Below are positions 32,532-41,979 of a stretch of DNA of 64,000 nucleotides, in pieces. The notes under the pieces were generated by a model, which made no database searches, was not told where the DNA came from, and saw only the letters and a list, made by a program, of their open reading frames with translations. This stretch comes from Micromonospora pisi (GTDB taxonomy: Bacteria; Actinomycetota; Actinomycetes; Mycobacteriales; Micromonosporaceae). The DNA is taken from positions 124,001 to 188,000 of the forward strand of contig NZ_RBKT01000001.1 of assembly GCF_003633685.1 (NCBI RefSeq), read 5' to 3'. A program made the translations under genes and the position numbers. Position 1 is the first letter of the stretch; each line of letters begins with the position of its first letter.

Positions 32532-33763
32532 CCGGAGATTCCGACCCGGCGCCGGTGAGCAGACGTCGACTGCTCACCGGCGGGGCCATCGCCGTCGGTG
32601 GCGCGCTCACTGGTGGTGGTGCCGTCGCCGCCACCGTCCATGACGACCGGCCCGCTCCGACCGTCGGTGTCCTCACCGGGCCGCAGGCCGGTACGGTCAC
32701 CGAGCCGTTCCACGGTCGGCGACAGGCCGGGATCGCCACCCACCCGCAGGCGCACGCCTCGTTCGTCGCGTTCACCCTGCGTCGGGAGACCGACCGGGCG
32801 GCGCTGGTCCGGCTGATGCGGCTGCTCACCGACGACGCCGCGCGGCTCACCCAGGGCCAGCCGGCCCTGGCCGACACCGAGCGGGAACTCGCCTTCCTGC
32901 CCGCCCGGCTCACCGTCACCTTCGGTTTCGGGGCCGGGCTGTACCGGGCCGCCGGCCTGGACGACCGCCGCCCGGTGTCGATCGCCGACCTGCCACCGTT
33001 CACCATCGACCGGCTGGAACCGGGCTGGTCCGGCGGCGACCTCCTGGTCCAGATCTGCGCCGACGATCCGCTCACCGTGGCGCACACCCAACGGATGATC
33101 GTCAAGGACACGCGCCCGTTCGGCACTGTCCGCTGGGTGCAGCAGGGGTTCCGGCGCGGTCACGGCATCCAGGACCGACCACAGACCCAACGCAACATCC
33201 TCGGACAGCTCGACGGCACCGCCAATCCGAAACCCGGCACCACCGCGTTCGAGCAGGCCGTCTGGGTGCCGGACGGCCCGCCCTGGCTGCGCGACAGCAG
33301 CACGCTGGTCGTACGCCGGATCCGGGCCGAGTTGGAGACCTGGGACCAGCTCGGCCGCTCCGACAAGGAGTTCGCGATCGGCCGGCGACTCGAGACCGGT
33401 GCCCCGCTCACCGGCGAGGTGGAGGAGGACCTGCCCGACTTCGCCGCCACCGACGAACTCGGCTTCACCGTCATCCCGGACTTCGCCCACATCAGCCTGG
33501 CGCAGGTTCCCGACGACCGGTCGAAGATCCTCCGTCGGCCGTACAACTACGACGGTGTTCCGGACGCGGCGGGGCGTGCCGACAGTGGGCTGGTCTTCGC
33601 CTCGTACCAGGCGGATGTCGAACGGCAGTTCCTGCCGATCCAACGCCGGCTCGCGGAGCGGGACCTGTTCAACGAGTGGATAACCCCGATCGGTTCCGCC
33701 GTCTTCGCCATCCCACCGGGTTGCGCCCCCGGCGGGTGGATCGGTGAGCAGGTGCTCGGCTAG
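32528..33763 (+). CDS. Tat-exported DyP-type heme peroxidase
   Basis: Heme peroxidase predicted to act outside the membrane. The Tat signal SRRRLLTGG is followed by a hydrophobic stretch ending AVAA. The family motif LDGTAN is near residue 229, with the Asp expected to assist peroxide cleavage, and the candidate heme-ligating His is in DFAHISLA near residue 321. The length of 411 residues is typical of EfeB/DtpA proteins. The start overlaps the copper chaperone stop, so the two are coupled. EfeB-like proteins have been linked to iron release from heme and DtpA to copper-dependent morphogenesis; the neighbours here allow either. Confidence 0.9.
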   Translation: MTGDSDPAPVSRRRLLTGGAIAVGGALTGGGAVAATVHDDRPAPTVGVLTGPQAGTVTEPFHGRRQAGIATHPQAHASFVAFTLRRETDRAALVRLMRLLTDDAARLTQGQPALADTERELAFLPARLTVTFGFGAGLYRAAGLDDRRPVSIADLPPFTIDRLEPGWSGGDLLVQICADDPLTVAHTQRMIVKDTRPFGTVRWVQQGFRRGHGIQDRPQTQRNILGQLDGTANPKPGTTAFEQAVWVPDGPPWLRDSSTLVVRRIRAELETWDQLGRSDKEFAIGRRLETGAPLTGEVEEDLPDFAATDELGFTVIPDFAHISLAQVPDDRSKILRRPYNYDGVPDAAGRADSGLVFASYQADVERQFLPIQRRLAERDLFNEWITPIGSAVFAIPPGCAPGGWIGEQVLG

Positions 33764-33893
33764 CCGGACACCAGGTGTGGATCGTCGCGCTGGCGATCTG
33801 GCGCCTTGCCCGGATCGACGAGCGATGGGGGCGCGGGCGACCCCGGCCCCACACCCCCACCGCGTACGCTGAACGCGTCTCCCCGGCGACCGG

Positions 33894-35603
33894 TCAGCGG
33901 CGACGGACCGCGCGCAGGACCGCGTCCCGGATGGTGATCGACCGTCCCTCGGGATCGGTCACCTGCCGTGGCGGCGCCGTGGCTTCGATCTCCCAGTCCT
34001 GCGGGTCCAGGACAGCCGCCACCTGTTCGGCCGTGAACATCAGCTCGGGAAGGTTCGGCCGCCCGATCGTGGTCTCCAGGTCGGACGGGTGGTGACCGAC
34101 GATGAGCAGCGTCCCGCCGGGGCGTACGGCCGCCGCCAGGCGGCGGTGCAGCGCCTCCAGTTCCAGCCGGGGCAGGTGGATGAACTGGGCCGACACCAGG
34201 TCGTACCGGAGCGGTTCGGGTCCCCAGGAGAGCAGGTCGGCCTGTTGCAGGGTGATCCGGTCCGCGATCTGGCTCCCGGCGGCGGTGGCCTGCGCGGCCG
34301 CCCGGTCCAACGCCACCCGGGAGATGTCGACCCCGGTGACCTGCCATCCCCGGGAGGCGAGCCAGACCACGTCCGCCCCCTCGCCGCAGCCGACGTCCAG
34401 TGCCGTCGCCGGGCTGAGTTCGGTGGTGACATCGACCAGGTGTGGGTTGGCGTTCCCACTCCAGATCCGGTCGGCGGACCGGTAGCGCTCGTCCCAGAAC
34501 TCCTGGGTGAACAGGACCACCTCGTCAGCCTGTTTGTGGGCATGGTGGTGGCGGTGCATCGGAGCGGCGTCCGTCGGCGCCGCCTCCGGTTCGGCCGCGT
34601 TCCGTTTCCGGTGGGCCTCCACCGCCCGCTCGGTCTCCTCGGCGATCAGGTCGGCGTTGATCGCGGCGCCCGCGAGGACGCCGCCCGAGGCGGCGGTGAC
34701 AACCTGCGCGACCAGGTCGGTGACGTTGCCGGCGACCCACACCCCCGGCACCTCGGTCAGCCCGGTCGGGTCGGCGGCCACGAACTCGCCGACACCACGC
34801 GGATCGGCGGTGGTCTGGAGCCCGAGCGTGGCGAGCACCCCGGACGAGGCCACCAGCCGCGACAGCACCACCAGCGCCCGGCGGGCCACCACCGTGCCGT
34901 CGGCGAGGACCACCCCGGTCAGTTGGTCGTCGACGACGTCGAGCGCGTCGACCGGGCCGGTGACGACCCGGATGTCCCGGGCGGCCAACTGCTCGGCCTG
35001 CTCGTCGGTGAGCGGCGGCGCGGTGTGCGTGAACAGGACGAGGTCGGAGGTCCACTGCCGGAACAACAGCGCCTGGTGGACGGCCCACGGTCCGGTGCCG
35101 AGGATGCCGACGGGCTGGTCCCGGACCTCCCACCCGTGGCAGTACGGGCAGTGGATCACGTCCCGCCCCCAGCGTTGCCGGAGCCCGGGGATGTCCGGGA
35201 GTTCGTCGACCAGGCCGGTGGTGACCAGCAGCCGACGGGCGGCGACGACGGTGCCGTCGGCGAGGACCACCTCGAACCCGTCCGGCGTACGGCGCGCGCT
35301 GCGGGCTTCGCCGTGGTGCAGGACGCCGCCGTACTGGTCGACCTCCTTGCGACCGGTTTCGACCAACTCGGCCGGGCTGATCCCATCCCGGGTCAGCCAG
35401 CCGTGCACGCCCTCGGCCGGGGCGTTACGGGGTGAGCCCGCGTCGATCACGATCACCGAGCGACGTGCCCGCCCCAGGGTCACCGCCCCGCTCAGACCGG
35501 CGGCACCACCGCCGATCACCGCCACGTCGAACCCCCGCGTCAAACGCTCGGCCGGCGCCTGAACCCGTTCCTGGTCCTGTTCCCGATTCTGTTCCTGGGT
35601 CAT
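33894..35603 (-). CDS. Fused thioredoxin-reductase-like FAD oxidoreductase and SAM methyltransferase
   Basis: Two enzymes in one 569-residue chain. Residues about 22-330 form a FAD/NAD(P)H pyridine nucleotide-disulfide oxidoreductase with AVIGGGAAGLSGA, the redox-site region CPYCHGWE near residue 151 and NAD-binding GILGTGPWAVHQA. A linker rich in His (MHRHHHAHKQ) leads to a class I methyltransferase with LDVGCGEGADVVW near residue 401, resembling TehB-type proteins. The ATG follows GGAGGTGG; the frame is open further upstream but crosses the divergent promoter. Divergent from an XRE-cupin regulator that probably controls it. The substrate is unknown; detoxification of an oxidised or metalloid compound is a guess. 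Fusions of this kind are known in actinomycetes. Confidence 0.88.
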   Translation of the reverse strand: MTQEQNREQDQERVQAPAERLTRGFDVAVIGGGAAGLSGAVTLGRARRSVIVIDAGSPRNAPAEGVHGWLTRDGISPAELVETGRKEVDQYGGVLHHGEARSARRTPDGFEVVLADGTVVAARRLLVTTGLVDELPDIPGLRQRWGRDVIHCPYCHGWEVRDQPVGILGTGPWAVHQALLFRQWTSDLVLFTHTAPPLTDEQAEQLAARDIRVVTGPVDALDVVDDQLTGVVLADGTVVARRALVVLSRLVASSGVLATLGLQTTADPRGVGEFVAADPTGLTEVPGVWVAGNVTDLVAQVVTAASGGVLAGAAINADLIAEETERAVEAHRKRNAAEPEAAPTDAAPMHRHHHAHKQADEVVLFTQEFWDERYRSADRIWSGNANPHLVDVTTELSPATALDVGCGEGADVVWLASRGWQVTGVDISRVALDRAAAQATAAGSQIADRITLQQADLLSWGPEPLRYDLVSAQFIHLPRLELEALHRRLAAAVRPGGTLLIVGHHPSDLETTIGRPNLPELMFTAEQVAAVLDPQDWEIEATAPPRQVTDPEGRSITIRDAVLRAVRRR

Positions 35604-35658
35604 CGCGACCACCTCCACGGCAACGATGCGTCCATCACCCCTAGACCCGCAAACATTG

Positions 35659-35673
35659 TTGCCGTTATGGCAA
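35659..35673. promoter_or_regulatory. Operator-like inverted repeat TTGCC-GTTAT-GGCAA
   Basis: Perfect 5-bp arms with a 5-nt spacer lie in the 79-nt gap between the oxidoreductase and its divergent XRE-cupin regulator. The position suggests autoregulation and control of the fusion gene. Confidence 0.65.
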
Positions 35674-35682
35674 ACTGGTGCG

Positions 35683-36258
35683 GTGGACGACAACCTGGAG
35701 AGCGTGCTCGACGCGGTCGGACCCCGACTCCGGACGCTGCGCCGGCAACGCGACATCACCCTGACCGAACTCTCCGCGACCACCGGCATCTCGATCTCGA
35801 CCCTGTCCCGGCTGGAATCCGGCCAGCGCCGACCAACCCTGGAGCTGCTGTTGCCGCTGGCCCGGGCGTACGGGGTGCAGATCGACGAACTGGTCGACGC
35901 GCCACCTACCGGGGACCCCCGGGTGCACCTACGTCCGGTGATCCGTGACGGGATGACCATGATGCCGCTGACCCGCCGCGCCGGGGGCGTACAGGCATAC
36001 AAGTTGATCATCTCGGCCAGCCGGCACACGCCGGAACAGAAGACCCACGAGGGCTACGAGTGGATCTACGTCCTCAGCGGACAACTCCGGTTGCTCCTCG
36101 GCGACCAGGATCTGACGCTCGGCCCCGGTGAGGCCGCCGAGTTCGACACCCGGGTGCCGCACTGGTTCGGCAGTGCCGACGCCGAACCGGTCGAGGTGCT
36201 CAGCCTCTTCGGTCGTCAGGGCGAACGCGCCCACCTGCGGGCACGGTCCGTACGCTGA
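35683..36258 (+). CDS. XRE-family regulator with C-terminal cupin domain
   Basis: DNA-binding regulator of 191 residues. An N-terminal helix-turn-helix of the lambda-repressor type is clear, with LSATTGISISTLSRLESGQR near residues 29-50. A small-molecule-binding cupin follows, with HEGYEWIYVLSG and PGEAAEFDTRVPHWF near residues 125-165. I chose the GTG because an upstream ATG in frame would put the TTGCC/GGCAA operator inside the gene; its ribosome-binding site is weak, so translation may be leaderless. Divergent from the oxidoreductase-methyltransferase fusion, its likely target. Confidence 0.88.
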   Translation: MDDNLESVLDAVGPRLRTLRRQRDITLTELSATTGISISTLSRLESGQRRPTLELLLPLARAYGVQIDELVDAPPTGDPRVHLRPVIRDGMTMMPLTRRAGGVQAYKLIISASRHTPEQKTHEGYEWIYVLSGQLRLLLGDQDLTLGPGEAAEFDTRVPHWFGSADAEPVEVLSLFGRQGERAHLRARSVR

Positions 36259-36394
36259 CCGCCCGTCATCGCCATCGACGGTCGGTCATCGTAGGCGACC
36301 CTCGACCACCTGGCCCACGAAGCCCGCCGACTCCACGACGACCCGACCACCGGCGGGGCGATCAGACCGACCTGAGTGTGGCGGGCGGGTCGAA

Positions 36395-36826
36395 TCAGGA
36401 GGCGGGGAAGGCCCGCTGCGGGGTGACCATGCAGCTGGCGATCGGTCGTCCGCTCTCTTCGGCCAAGACCTTGTCGCCGACGAGTAGCCGGCAGGTCGCG
36501 GTGGCTCCCAGCGGCGCCAAGGCGGTGAGTACGATGACGCCCCGCTCCGAGGCCACCTCGATGCGCTCACTCCAGGGCGTCTCGATCGGCTCCCCTGAAT
36601 CGGACACCTCGTGCGTCTTGTTGTTGTCGTCCGGGCCCCGCCAGTTGATGGCCTCGACCTCACCGGAGGTGGACGTGACCTCCATCCGGATCTCACGATC
36701 ATCCCCGCCGAATACCGCTATCCCGGCCCACAGACCGAGTCCGACGACGCAGACGGCGGCGACCGTGGCGGGACGACGGAACCAACGGCGGTCGGCAGCT
36801 CTGGTGGTGGCGGCGTCATCAGTCAC
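36395..36826 (-). CDS. MmpS-like small membrane-anchored protein
   Basis: A 143-residue protein with a short charged N terminus, one transmembrane segment around residues 22-42 and an extracytoplasmic beta-rich domain. The pattern ending with PWSERIEV, ALAPLGATATCRLLVGDKVLAEE and ASCMVTP resembles the C-terminal domain of MmpS proteins, which work with MmpL exporters in mycobacteria, including siderophore export. No MmpL gene is present in the window. The two Cys residues in the C-terminal part may form a disulfide. Function here is unknown. Confidence 0.72.
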   Translation of the reverse strand: MTDDAATTRAADRRWFRRPATVAAVCVVGLGLWAGIAVFGGDDREIRMEVTSTSGEVEAINWRGPDDNNKTHEVSDSGEPIETPWSERIEVASERGVIVLTALAPLGATATCRLLVGDKVLAEESGRPIASCMVTPQRAFPAS

Positions 36827-36891
36827 GGCGGCAGGCTAGCCGACCAAGGGGGTGTCGACCACGGCGGTGCCGGGGTCCCACCCGAACAGGC

Positions 36892-36921
36892 CGATGGTCC
36901 CCTCCTGGGAGGGGACCATCG
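36892..36921. terminator. Bidirectional hairpin terminator
   Basis: A perfect 13-bp stem CGATGGTCCCCTC with a CTGG loop lies upstream of the MmpS-like gene and downstream of the rhamnose-transport operon. It should stop transcripts leaving the transport operon. Confidence 0.7.
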
Positions 36922-37016
36922 CCTCTGCCTCCCAGCCGTAGGGAAGGCATCGAACGGAGGTGTCCGTCGAATGGAGGTGTCCAGAGCGCCTGACCGAACA
37001 CTCCGAACTGGACCGC

Positions 37017-38081
37017 TCAGAAGTCAAACTGTCCGATGTTCGCGGCGTCGAAGACGGTCGGCGGGCCGAGGACGATTACCCCGTCGGCCTGGATGGTGTA
37101 CTCGCCGAGCTTCCCGGCCGTGAACGTCTCCCCCTCCTTGCCACTGATCATCCCGGAGGCGAGGGCGGCCCCGGCGTACGCGGCGAGGTAGCCCAGGTCG
37201 GCCGGGTTCCAGAGCGCAAAGCTGCGCACCGTCCCGTCGGTGACGAACTCGCGCATCTGGTTCGGTGTGCCCAGCCCGGTCAGCGCCACCTTGCCCTTGT
37301 ACTGCGAGGTCGACAGGTAGCGGGCGGCCGCCGCGACGCCGACCGTGGTGGGCGAGACGATCCCCTTCAGATCCGGGTACGACGCCAGCAGGCCCTGGGT
37401 CTCCTGGAACGACTTCTGGTCGTCGTCGTTGCCGTAGACCACGGTCACCAGCTCGATCTTGGCGTACGCGGGTTTCTTCAGTTCGGTCCTCATCAGCTCG
37501 ATCCAGGCGTTCTGGTTCGTCGCGTTCGCGGTCGCCGAGAGGACGGCGATCTTCCCTTCGCCGCCGATCGCGTCCGAGATCAGCTTGATCTGGTTCTCGG
37601 CGATGCCCTGGCCGGTGACCTGGTTGACGAAGAGGTCCCGGCAGTCCTTGTTCGTGTCCGAGTCGAAGGTCACCACCTTCGCGCCGCCCTGTCGGGCCTG
37701 GTTGACGGCCCCGCAGATCGCGTTCGGGTCGTTCGCCGAGACGGCGATCACGTCGCTGCCCTGCTGGGTGAGCGTGTTCAGGTAGCTGACCTGGGACGAG
37801 GCGCTCGCCTCGGAGGGGCCGACCTCCTTGTACTCACCCTTGAACTCGGCGACCGCGGCCTTTCCGCCGTTGTCGGAGACGGTGAAGTACGGGTTGTTCA
37901 CCTGCTTCGGCAGGAACGCGACCTTCAGTCCGGCCCTGATGGCGCCACCGGCTGCGGCGTTCGAGCCGCCGGACGGGGTGTCGCCCTCGTCGCTGGCACA
38001 CGCCGAGCCGCTCACCAGCAGTGCCGCCAGCGCGAGAACGGACGCGCCGAGGCGCAGGGGTGTGGTCCGCGTACCTCTCAT
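37017..38081 (-). CDS. rhaS: Rhamnose-type sugar-binding lipoprotein (RhaS-like)
   Basis: Extracellular receptor of a CUT2 sugar ABC importer. The signal ends at SGSAC, the predicted lipidation site, followed by a Gly/Ser/Asn-rich spacer. The mature domain reads VAFLPKQVNNPYF and VIAVSANDPNAICGA, as expected for rhamnose-binding proteins, and ends with NPADLGYLAAYAGAAL. The ATG follows AGGAAGGAAAGA; an ATG seven codons upstream is less likely because that site would be coding. It is the last gene of the four-gene operon. Another deoxyhexose or pentose cannot be excluded. Confidence 0.88.
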   Translation of the reverse strand: MRGTRTTPLRLGASVLALAALLVSGSACASDEGDTPSGGSNAAAGGAIRAGLKVAFLPKQVNNPYFTVSDNGGKAAVAEFKGEYKEVGPSEASASSQVSYLNTLTQQGSDVIAVSANDPNAICGAVNQARQGGAKVVTFDSDTNKDCRDLFVNQVTGQGIAENQIKLISDAIGGEGKIAVLSATANATNQNAWIELMRTELKKPAYAKIELVTVVYGNDDDQKSFQETQGLLASYPDLKGIVSPTTVGVAAAARYLSTSQYKGKVALTGLGTPNQMREFVTDGTVRSFALWNPADLGYLAAYAGAALASGMISGKEGETFTAGKLGEYTIQADGVIVLGPPTVFDAANIGQFDF

Positions 38082-38157
38082 GGCTCTTTCCTTCCTGGAC
38101 ATAAGGCTGATCGGTGGCGGGTCGGTGGTCGAGCCAGGGTGGTGCGTGGTCGGGCGG

Positions 38158-39174
38158 TCAGCCCGCCACCGGTGACGCGCGGGGTCGGCGGCGGCGCAAC
38201 CGGGCCCGGAGCATTCCGGCCAGGTTCGGTCCGACCACCGAGATGATCAACAGGGTGCCGGTGACCACGGTCAGCGTGTCGGCCGGGACGTCGGCCAACT
38301 GAAGCGCGTTGCGCAGGGTCGTCAGCAGCAGCACCCCCGCGACCACGCCGACCAGGGTTCCCCGACCGCCGAAGATGGAGACGCCGCCGAGCAGCACGGC
38401 GGCGACGACGGAGAGTTCGAGACCCGATCCGTTGTCGGCGCGGGCGCTGGCGTACCGCAGGGTCCAGAAGAGACCGGCCAACGCCGAGACCGCGCCGGTG
38501 AGGACGAAGAGCCAGAATTTGGTCCGGGCGACCGAGATGCCGGCGAAGACGGCCGCCTGGTCGCTGTTGCCCATGGCGTACAGGCTTCGCCCGACCGGGG
38601 TGGCGTGCAGCACCAGGCCGAAGGCGAGCGCCAGGCCGCCGACGACCAGGGACACCCACGGTACGGTCGTGCCGGGCAGGGCCGCGATGGCGTTGCCGGT
38701 CCAGTCGAACGGGAAGTCGGCCACCGCCCGGTCACCGAGCACCACGTAGGCCAGCCCCCGGTACAGCGCGAGGGTGCCGATCGTCACCGCCAGCGACGGC
38801 AGGCCGAAGCCGGCGACGAAGAGGCCGTTCACCGCGCCGAGGAGCGCGCCGAGCAGCACCACCAGCGGGAGGATCAGCGGCAGCGGAAGGCCGAGGAACC
38901 ACAGTTGGCCCATGACCGCGCTGGAGAGACCGAGCACGCTCGCCACCGAGAGGTCGATCTCGCCGGTGATGACCACCAGGGTCATCGGCAGCGCGATCAG
39001 CGCGATCGGGAAAACGTCGAGCAGCAGGAATCCCCAGAACCGTGGGCTGGCGAATCCCTCGACCAGGACCGACGAACCGATGATCACGGCAATCAGGACG
39101 ACGATCACCACGACGTCCCAGCTGCCCAGGGCGGAGAGGCGGCCGCCGGACCGGCCCGTCTGGTCAGGCGTCAC
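38158..39174 (-). CDS. rhaQ: CUT2 sugar ABC permease (RhaQ-like)
   Basis: Membrane subunit of the rhamnose-type importer, 338 residues with about ten hydrophobic segments. GEIDLSVASVLGLSS and VVAAVLLGGVSIFGGRGTLVG are the typical conserved regions of the RbsC/AraH class. Its start overlaps the end of the first permease gene by 11 nt. It is followed after 76 nt by the binding-protein gene. Confidence 0.86.
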   Translation of the reverse strand: MTPDQTGRSGGRLSALGSWDVVVIVVLIAVIIGSSVLVEGFASPRFWGFLLLDVFPIALIALPMTLVVITGEIDLSVASVLGLSSAVMGQLWFLGLPLPLILPLVVLLGALLGAVNGLFVAGFGLPSLAVTIGTLALYRGLAYVVLGDRAVADFPFDWTGNAIAALPGTTVPWVSLVVGGLALAFGLVLHATPVGRSLYAMGNSDQAAVFAGISVARTKFWLFVLTGAVSALAGLFWTLRYASARADNGSGLELSVVAAVLLGGVSIFGGRGTLVGVVAGVLLLTTLRNALQLADVPADTLTVVTGTLLIISVVGPNLAGMLRARLRRRRPRASPVAG

Positions 39175-40225
39175 GGGCCTTCCTTCCTCGTAGTCGCCGG
39201 GCCACCCGCGCGGCGAGTGCCCGGTCCAGACCGATCGCGGCGAGGATCAGCGCGCCGACCACCGTCTGCTGCCAGAAGGGGGCCACCCGCAGCACCGGCA
39301 GCGCGCCGCCGATGGTGCTGAGCAGAAGTGCGCCCAGTGCCGCGCCGTACACCGAGCCGCTGCCGCCGAAGATGGCCACCCCGCCGACCACCACCGCCGC
39401 GACCACCTGCAGTTCGATCCCGGTGCCGGCCGCGGCGTCGAGGGTGCCGAACCGGGCCGCGTACAGCACACCGGCGAGCCCCGCCAGCGCACCGCTGACC
39501 ACGAGCGCGCCGAAAACCCGGCGGCCGACCGGGATGCCGTGCAGGCGGGCCGCGGCGGGGTCCGATCCGATCGCGTAGAGCTCCCGACCACCTCGGTACG
39601 AGCGCAGGTAGAAGCCGGCCAGCAGCAGCACCGCCACGGCGAACAGGGCGAGCACCGGTACGGTCAGCACGGTCGCGGTGCCCATGTTCTTGAAGTTCGT
39701 CGGCAGGTCGGCGGCGTTGATCTGCTGACCGGCGGCCCAGGAGAAGTCGAGGCCCCGGAAGACGTAGAGGGTGCCGAGGGTCACGACGAGGGCCGGGACC
39801 CGGGCGACCGCGATCAGCGCGCCGTTGACGATGCCGCAGAGCGCGCCCAGGGCGATCCCGGCGAGCAGCGCCACCGCGATCGGCGCTCCGGGTACGGCCA
39901 GGAACAGCTTGCCGGTGGCGAAGGCGGCCAGGCCGAGGATGGAGCCGACGGAGAGGTCGACGTTGCGGGTGATGATGACGATCGTCTGCCCGACGGCGAG
40001 CACGACCAGGATGGTCGCGCCGAGCATCAGGTCCTTGCGGCTCTGCCCGGACAGGAAGCGCGGGTTCACCACGGTGGTGATCGCGATCAACAGCACCAGC
40101 GCGAGCCCGATGCCCAGTTCACGTACGGCGAACAGCCGGTTGACCCCGCGTACCGGGTCGCCGCCGCTGGTCGGGGGCGCCGGGACCCCGCCCGCCGCCG
40201 GGCCGGTGCTGACCGTCGTCGTCAT
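39164..40225 (-). CDS. rhaP: CUT2 sugar ABC permease (RhaP-like)
   Basis: The other membrane subunit, 353 residues. [15 protein letters not shown] and [21 protein letters not shown] mirror the second permease, so they form a heterodimer. The first 25 residues are Pro/Gly-rich and cytoplasmic. The ATG overlaps the stop of the ATPase gene (ATGA), so I reject longer upstream starts inside the ATPase coding region. Confidence 0.86.
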   Translation of the reverse strand: MTTTVSTGPAAGGVPAPPTSGGDPVRGVNRLFAVRELGIGLALVLLIAITTVVNPRFLSGQSRKDLMLGATILVVLAVGQTIVIITRNVDLSVGSILGLAAFATGKLFLAVPGAPIAVALLAGIALGALCGIVNGALIAVARVPALVVTLGTLYVFRGLDFSWAAGQQINAADLPTNFKNMGTATVLTVPVLALFAVAVLLLAGFYLRSYRGGRELYAIGSDPAAARLHGIPVGRRVFGALVVSGALAGLAGVLYAARFGTLDAAAGTGIELQVVAAVVVGGVAIFGGSGSVYGAALGALLLSTIGGALPVLRVAPFWQQTVVGALILAAIGLDRALAARVARRLRGRKARDA

Positions 40226-41754
40226 CGGGCCGGCTCCGATCCGGGCGACGCCTGGCCGGTCGCGGCGAGCATCACCGACTCCTCGTCGGCGTCCGCGCGG
40301 GAGATCTCCCGTACCAACCGGCCCTCGTGCATGACCAGCACCCGGTCCGCCATGCCCAACACCTCCGGGAGTTCGCTGGAGACCATCACCACGGCCACGC
40401 CCTCGGCGGCGAGCTGCGACATGAGTCGATGCACCTCCGCCTTGGTGCCGACGTCGATGCCCCGCGTCGGCTCGTCGACGATCAGCAGCTTCGGTGTGGT
40501 GGAGAGCCACTTGGCCAGGACCACCTTCTGCTGGTTCCCGCCCGAGAGGGTGGAGACCGGGTCGGTCGACCGGCCCGCCTTGACCTGGAGGCGCCGCAGC
40601 CACTGCGCGGCGGCCCGCCGCTCGACCCCCGGGCCGAGCAGGCCGTAGCGGGACAGCGACCAGCGTCGGGTCAGGGTGGCGTTCCGCTCGATCGACAGCT
40701 CCATGACCAGGCCCTGCTGACGGCGGTCCTCGGGGACCAGTGCCATTCCGACGGCGATGGCCGCCGAGGGACGGCCGCCCGGCACCCGTACGCCGCCGAC
40801 GGACACCTCACCCGCGTCGTACCGGTCGACGCCGAACACCGCCCGAACCACCTCGCTGCGCCCGGCGCCGACCAGCCCGGCGAGGGCGACGATCTCGCCG
40901 GACCGTACCTGGAAGCTGACCTCGTCGAAGACGCCGTGCCGGGTTAGGCCGCGCACGTCGAGGACCACCTCGCCGGGTGACGACTCGGTCTTCGGAAACA
41001 GTTGGGAGATCTCCCGTCCGACCATCCGCCGGACCAGTTCCGCGACGTCGAGCTCGCCGGCCGGGTCGGTGGAGACCCGGCGACCGTCCCGCATCACCGT
41101 TATCCGCTGGCAGAGTGCGAACACCTCGTCGAAGCGGTGGGAGATGAACAGGATCGCGGCACCGGCGTCGCGCAGTGATCGGACCACGCTGAACAGGCGC
41201 TCGACCTCCACTCCGGAGAGTGCCGCCGTCGGCTCGTCCATCACCAGCACCCGGGCGTCGAACGACAGCGCCTTGGCGATCTCCACAAGCTGCTGGTCGG
41301 CGATGGAGAGTCCACGTGCGGGCCGATCCGGGTCGAGGTGTACGCCGAGCCGGGCGAAGAGCTCCTCCGCCTGATGCCGCATCAGCCTGCCGTCGATCCG
41401 TCGCAGCGAGCGCAAGGGTTGACGGCCCATGAAGATGTTCTCGGCCACGGAGAGGTCGGGGAAGAGCGTCGGTTCCTGGTAGATGACCGCGATGCCGGCG
41501 GCGCGCGCGCCCGCCGGGCCGGTCAGCGACAGCCGATCACCGTCAAGCGTGAGTACGCCCTCGTCCGGCTGGTGCACCCCGGCCAGGATCTTCACCAGAG
41601 TGGACTTGCCCGCGCCGTTCTCCCCTACGAGCGCGTGGACCTCGCCCGGGTGAAGGTCCAGCGAGACGTCCCGCAGGGCGTCGACCGCGCCGAAGGACTT
41701 GCTCGCTCCGGTCAGGGCCAGCAACGGCCGGTCTGGGCGATCGTGTTCGGGCAC
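40222..41754 (-). CDS. rhaT: Double-domain sugar importer ATPase (RhaT-like)
   Basis: Cytoplasmic energy-coupling subunit of the CUT2 importer with two fused nucleotide-binding domains, 510 residues. The first half has Walker [11 protein letters not shown] and Walker [12 protein letters not shown], with a signature reading [15 protein letters not shown]. The second half has a degenerate Walker [11 protein letters not shown], which is normal for this class, and signature [15 protein letters not shown]. It is the first gene of the operon. A LacI-type operator lies just upstream, so sugar-responsive derepression is expected. Confidence 0.92.
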   Translation of the reverse strand: MPEHDRPDRPLLALTGASKSFGAVDALRDVSLDLHPGEVHALVGENGAGKSTLVKILAGVHQPDEGVLTLDGDRLSLTGPAGARAAGIAVIYQEPTLFPDLSVAENIFMGRQPLRSLRRIDGRLMRHQAEELFARLGVHLDPDRPARGLSIADQQLVEIAKALSFDARVLVMDEPTAALSGVEVERLFSVVRSLRDAGAAILFISHRFDEVFALCQRITVMRDGRRVSTDPAGELDVAELVRRMVGREISQLFPKTESSPGEVVLDVRGLTRHGVFDEVSFQVRSGEIVALAGLVGAGRSEVVRAVFGVDRYDAGEVSVGGVRVPGGRPSAAIAVGMALVPEDRRQQGLVMELSIERNATLTRRWSLSRYGLLGPGVERRAAAQWLRRLQVKAGRSTDPVSTLSGGNQQKVVLAKWLSTTPKLLIVDEPTRGIDVGTKAEVHRLMSQLAAEGVAVVMVSSELPEVLGMADRVLVMHEGRLVREISRADADEESVMLAATGQASPGSEPAR

Positions 41755-41769
41755 GGAACACCCCCAGGC

Positions 41770-41781
41770 TGAAACGTTTCA
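41770..41781. promoter_or_regulatory. LacI-family operator TGAAACGTTTCA
   Basis: A perfect 12-bp palindrome with the CG centre typical of LacI/GalR regulators lies 16 bp upstream of the ATPase start. A second half-like site ACGTTTCA occurs about 30 bp further upstream. No LacI gene is in the window. Confidence 0.8.
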
Positions 41782-41979
41782 TCGACGTTCGTGAGGTAGA
41801 CGTTAAGCGGACGTTTCACCTGTGGTCAAGGGTTGCCGGGCGCGGGCCGCGATCGAAGCACCTCGACGCGGGCGAGTTCGGCCGGGCCACGGGACTCCAG
41901 GGTTGTCGATACGCTGTCGTGACGTCGGTGGCCGGCCGCCACACCGGGCCGCCGCAATCACCGGGCTGAGGGGAACTCG

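Noticed and set aside
33764-33893. Possible terminator between the DyP and fusion genes
   Set aside because: GC-rich runs are present, but I could not find a stem with good pairing.
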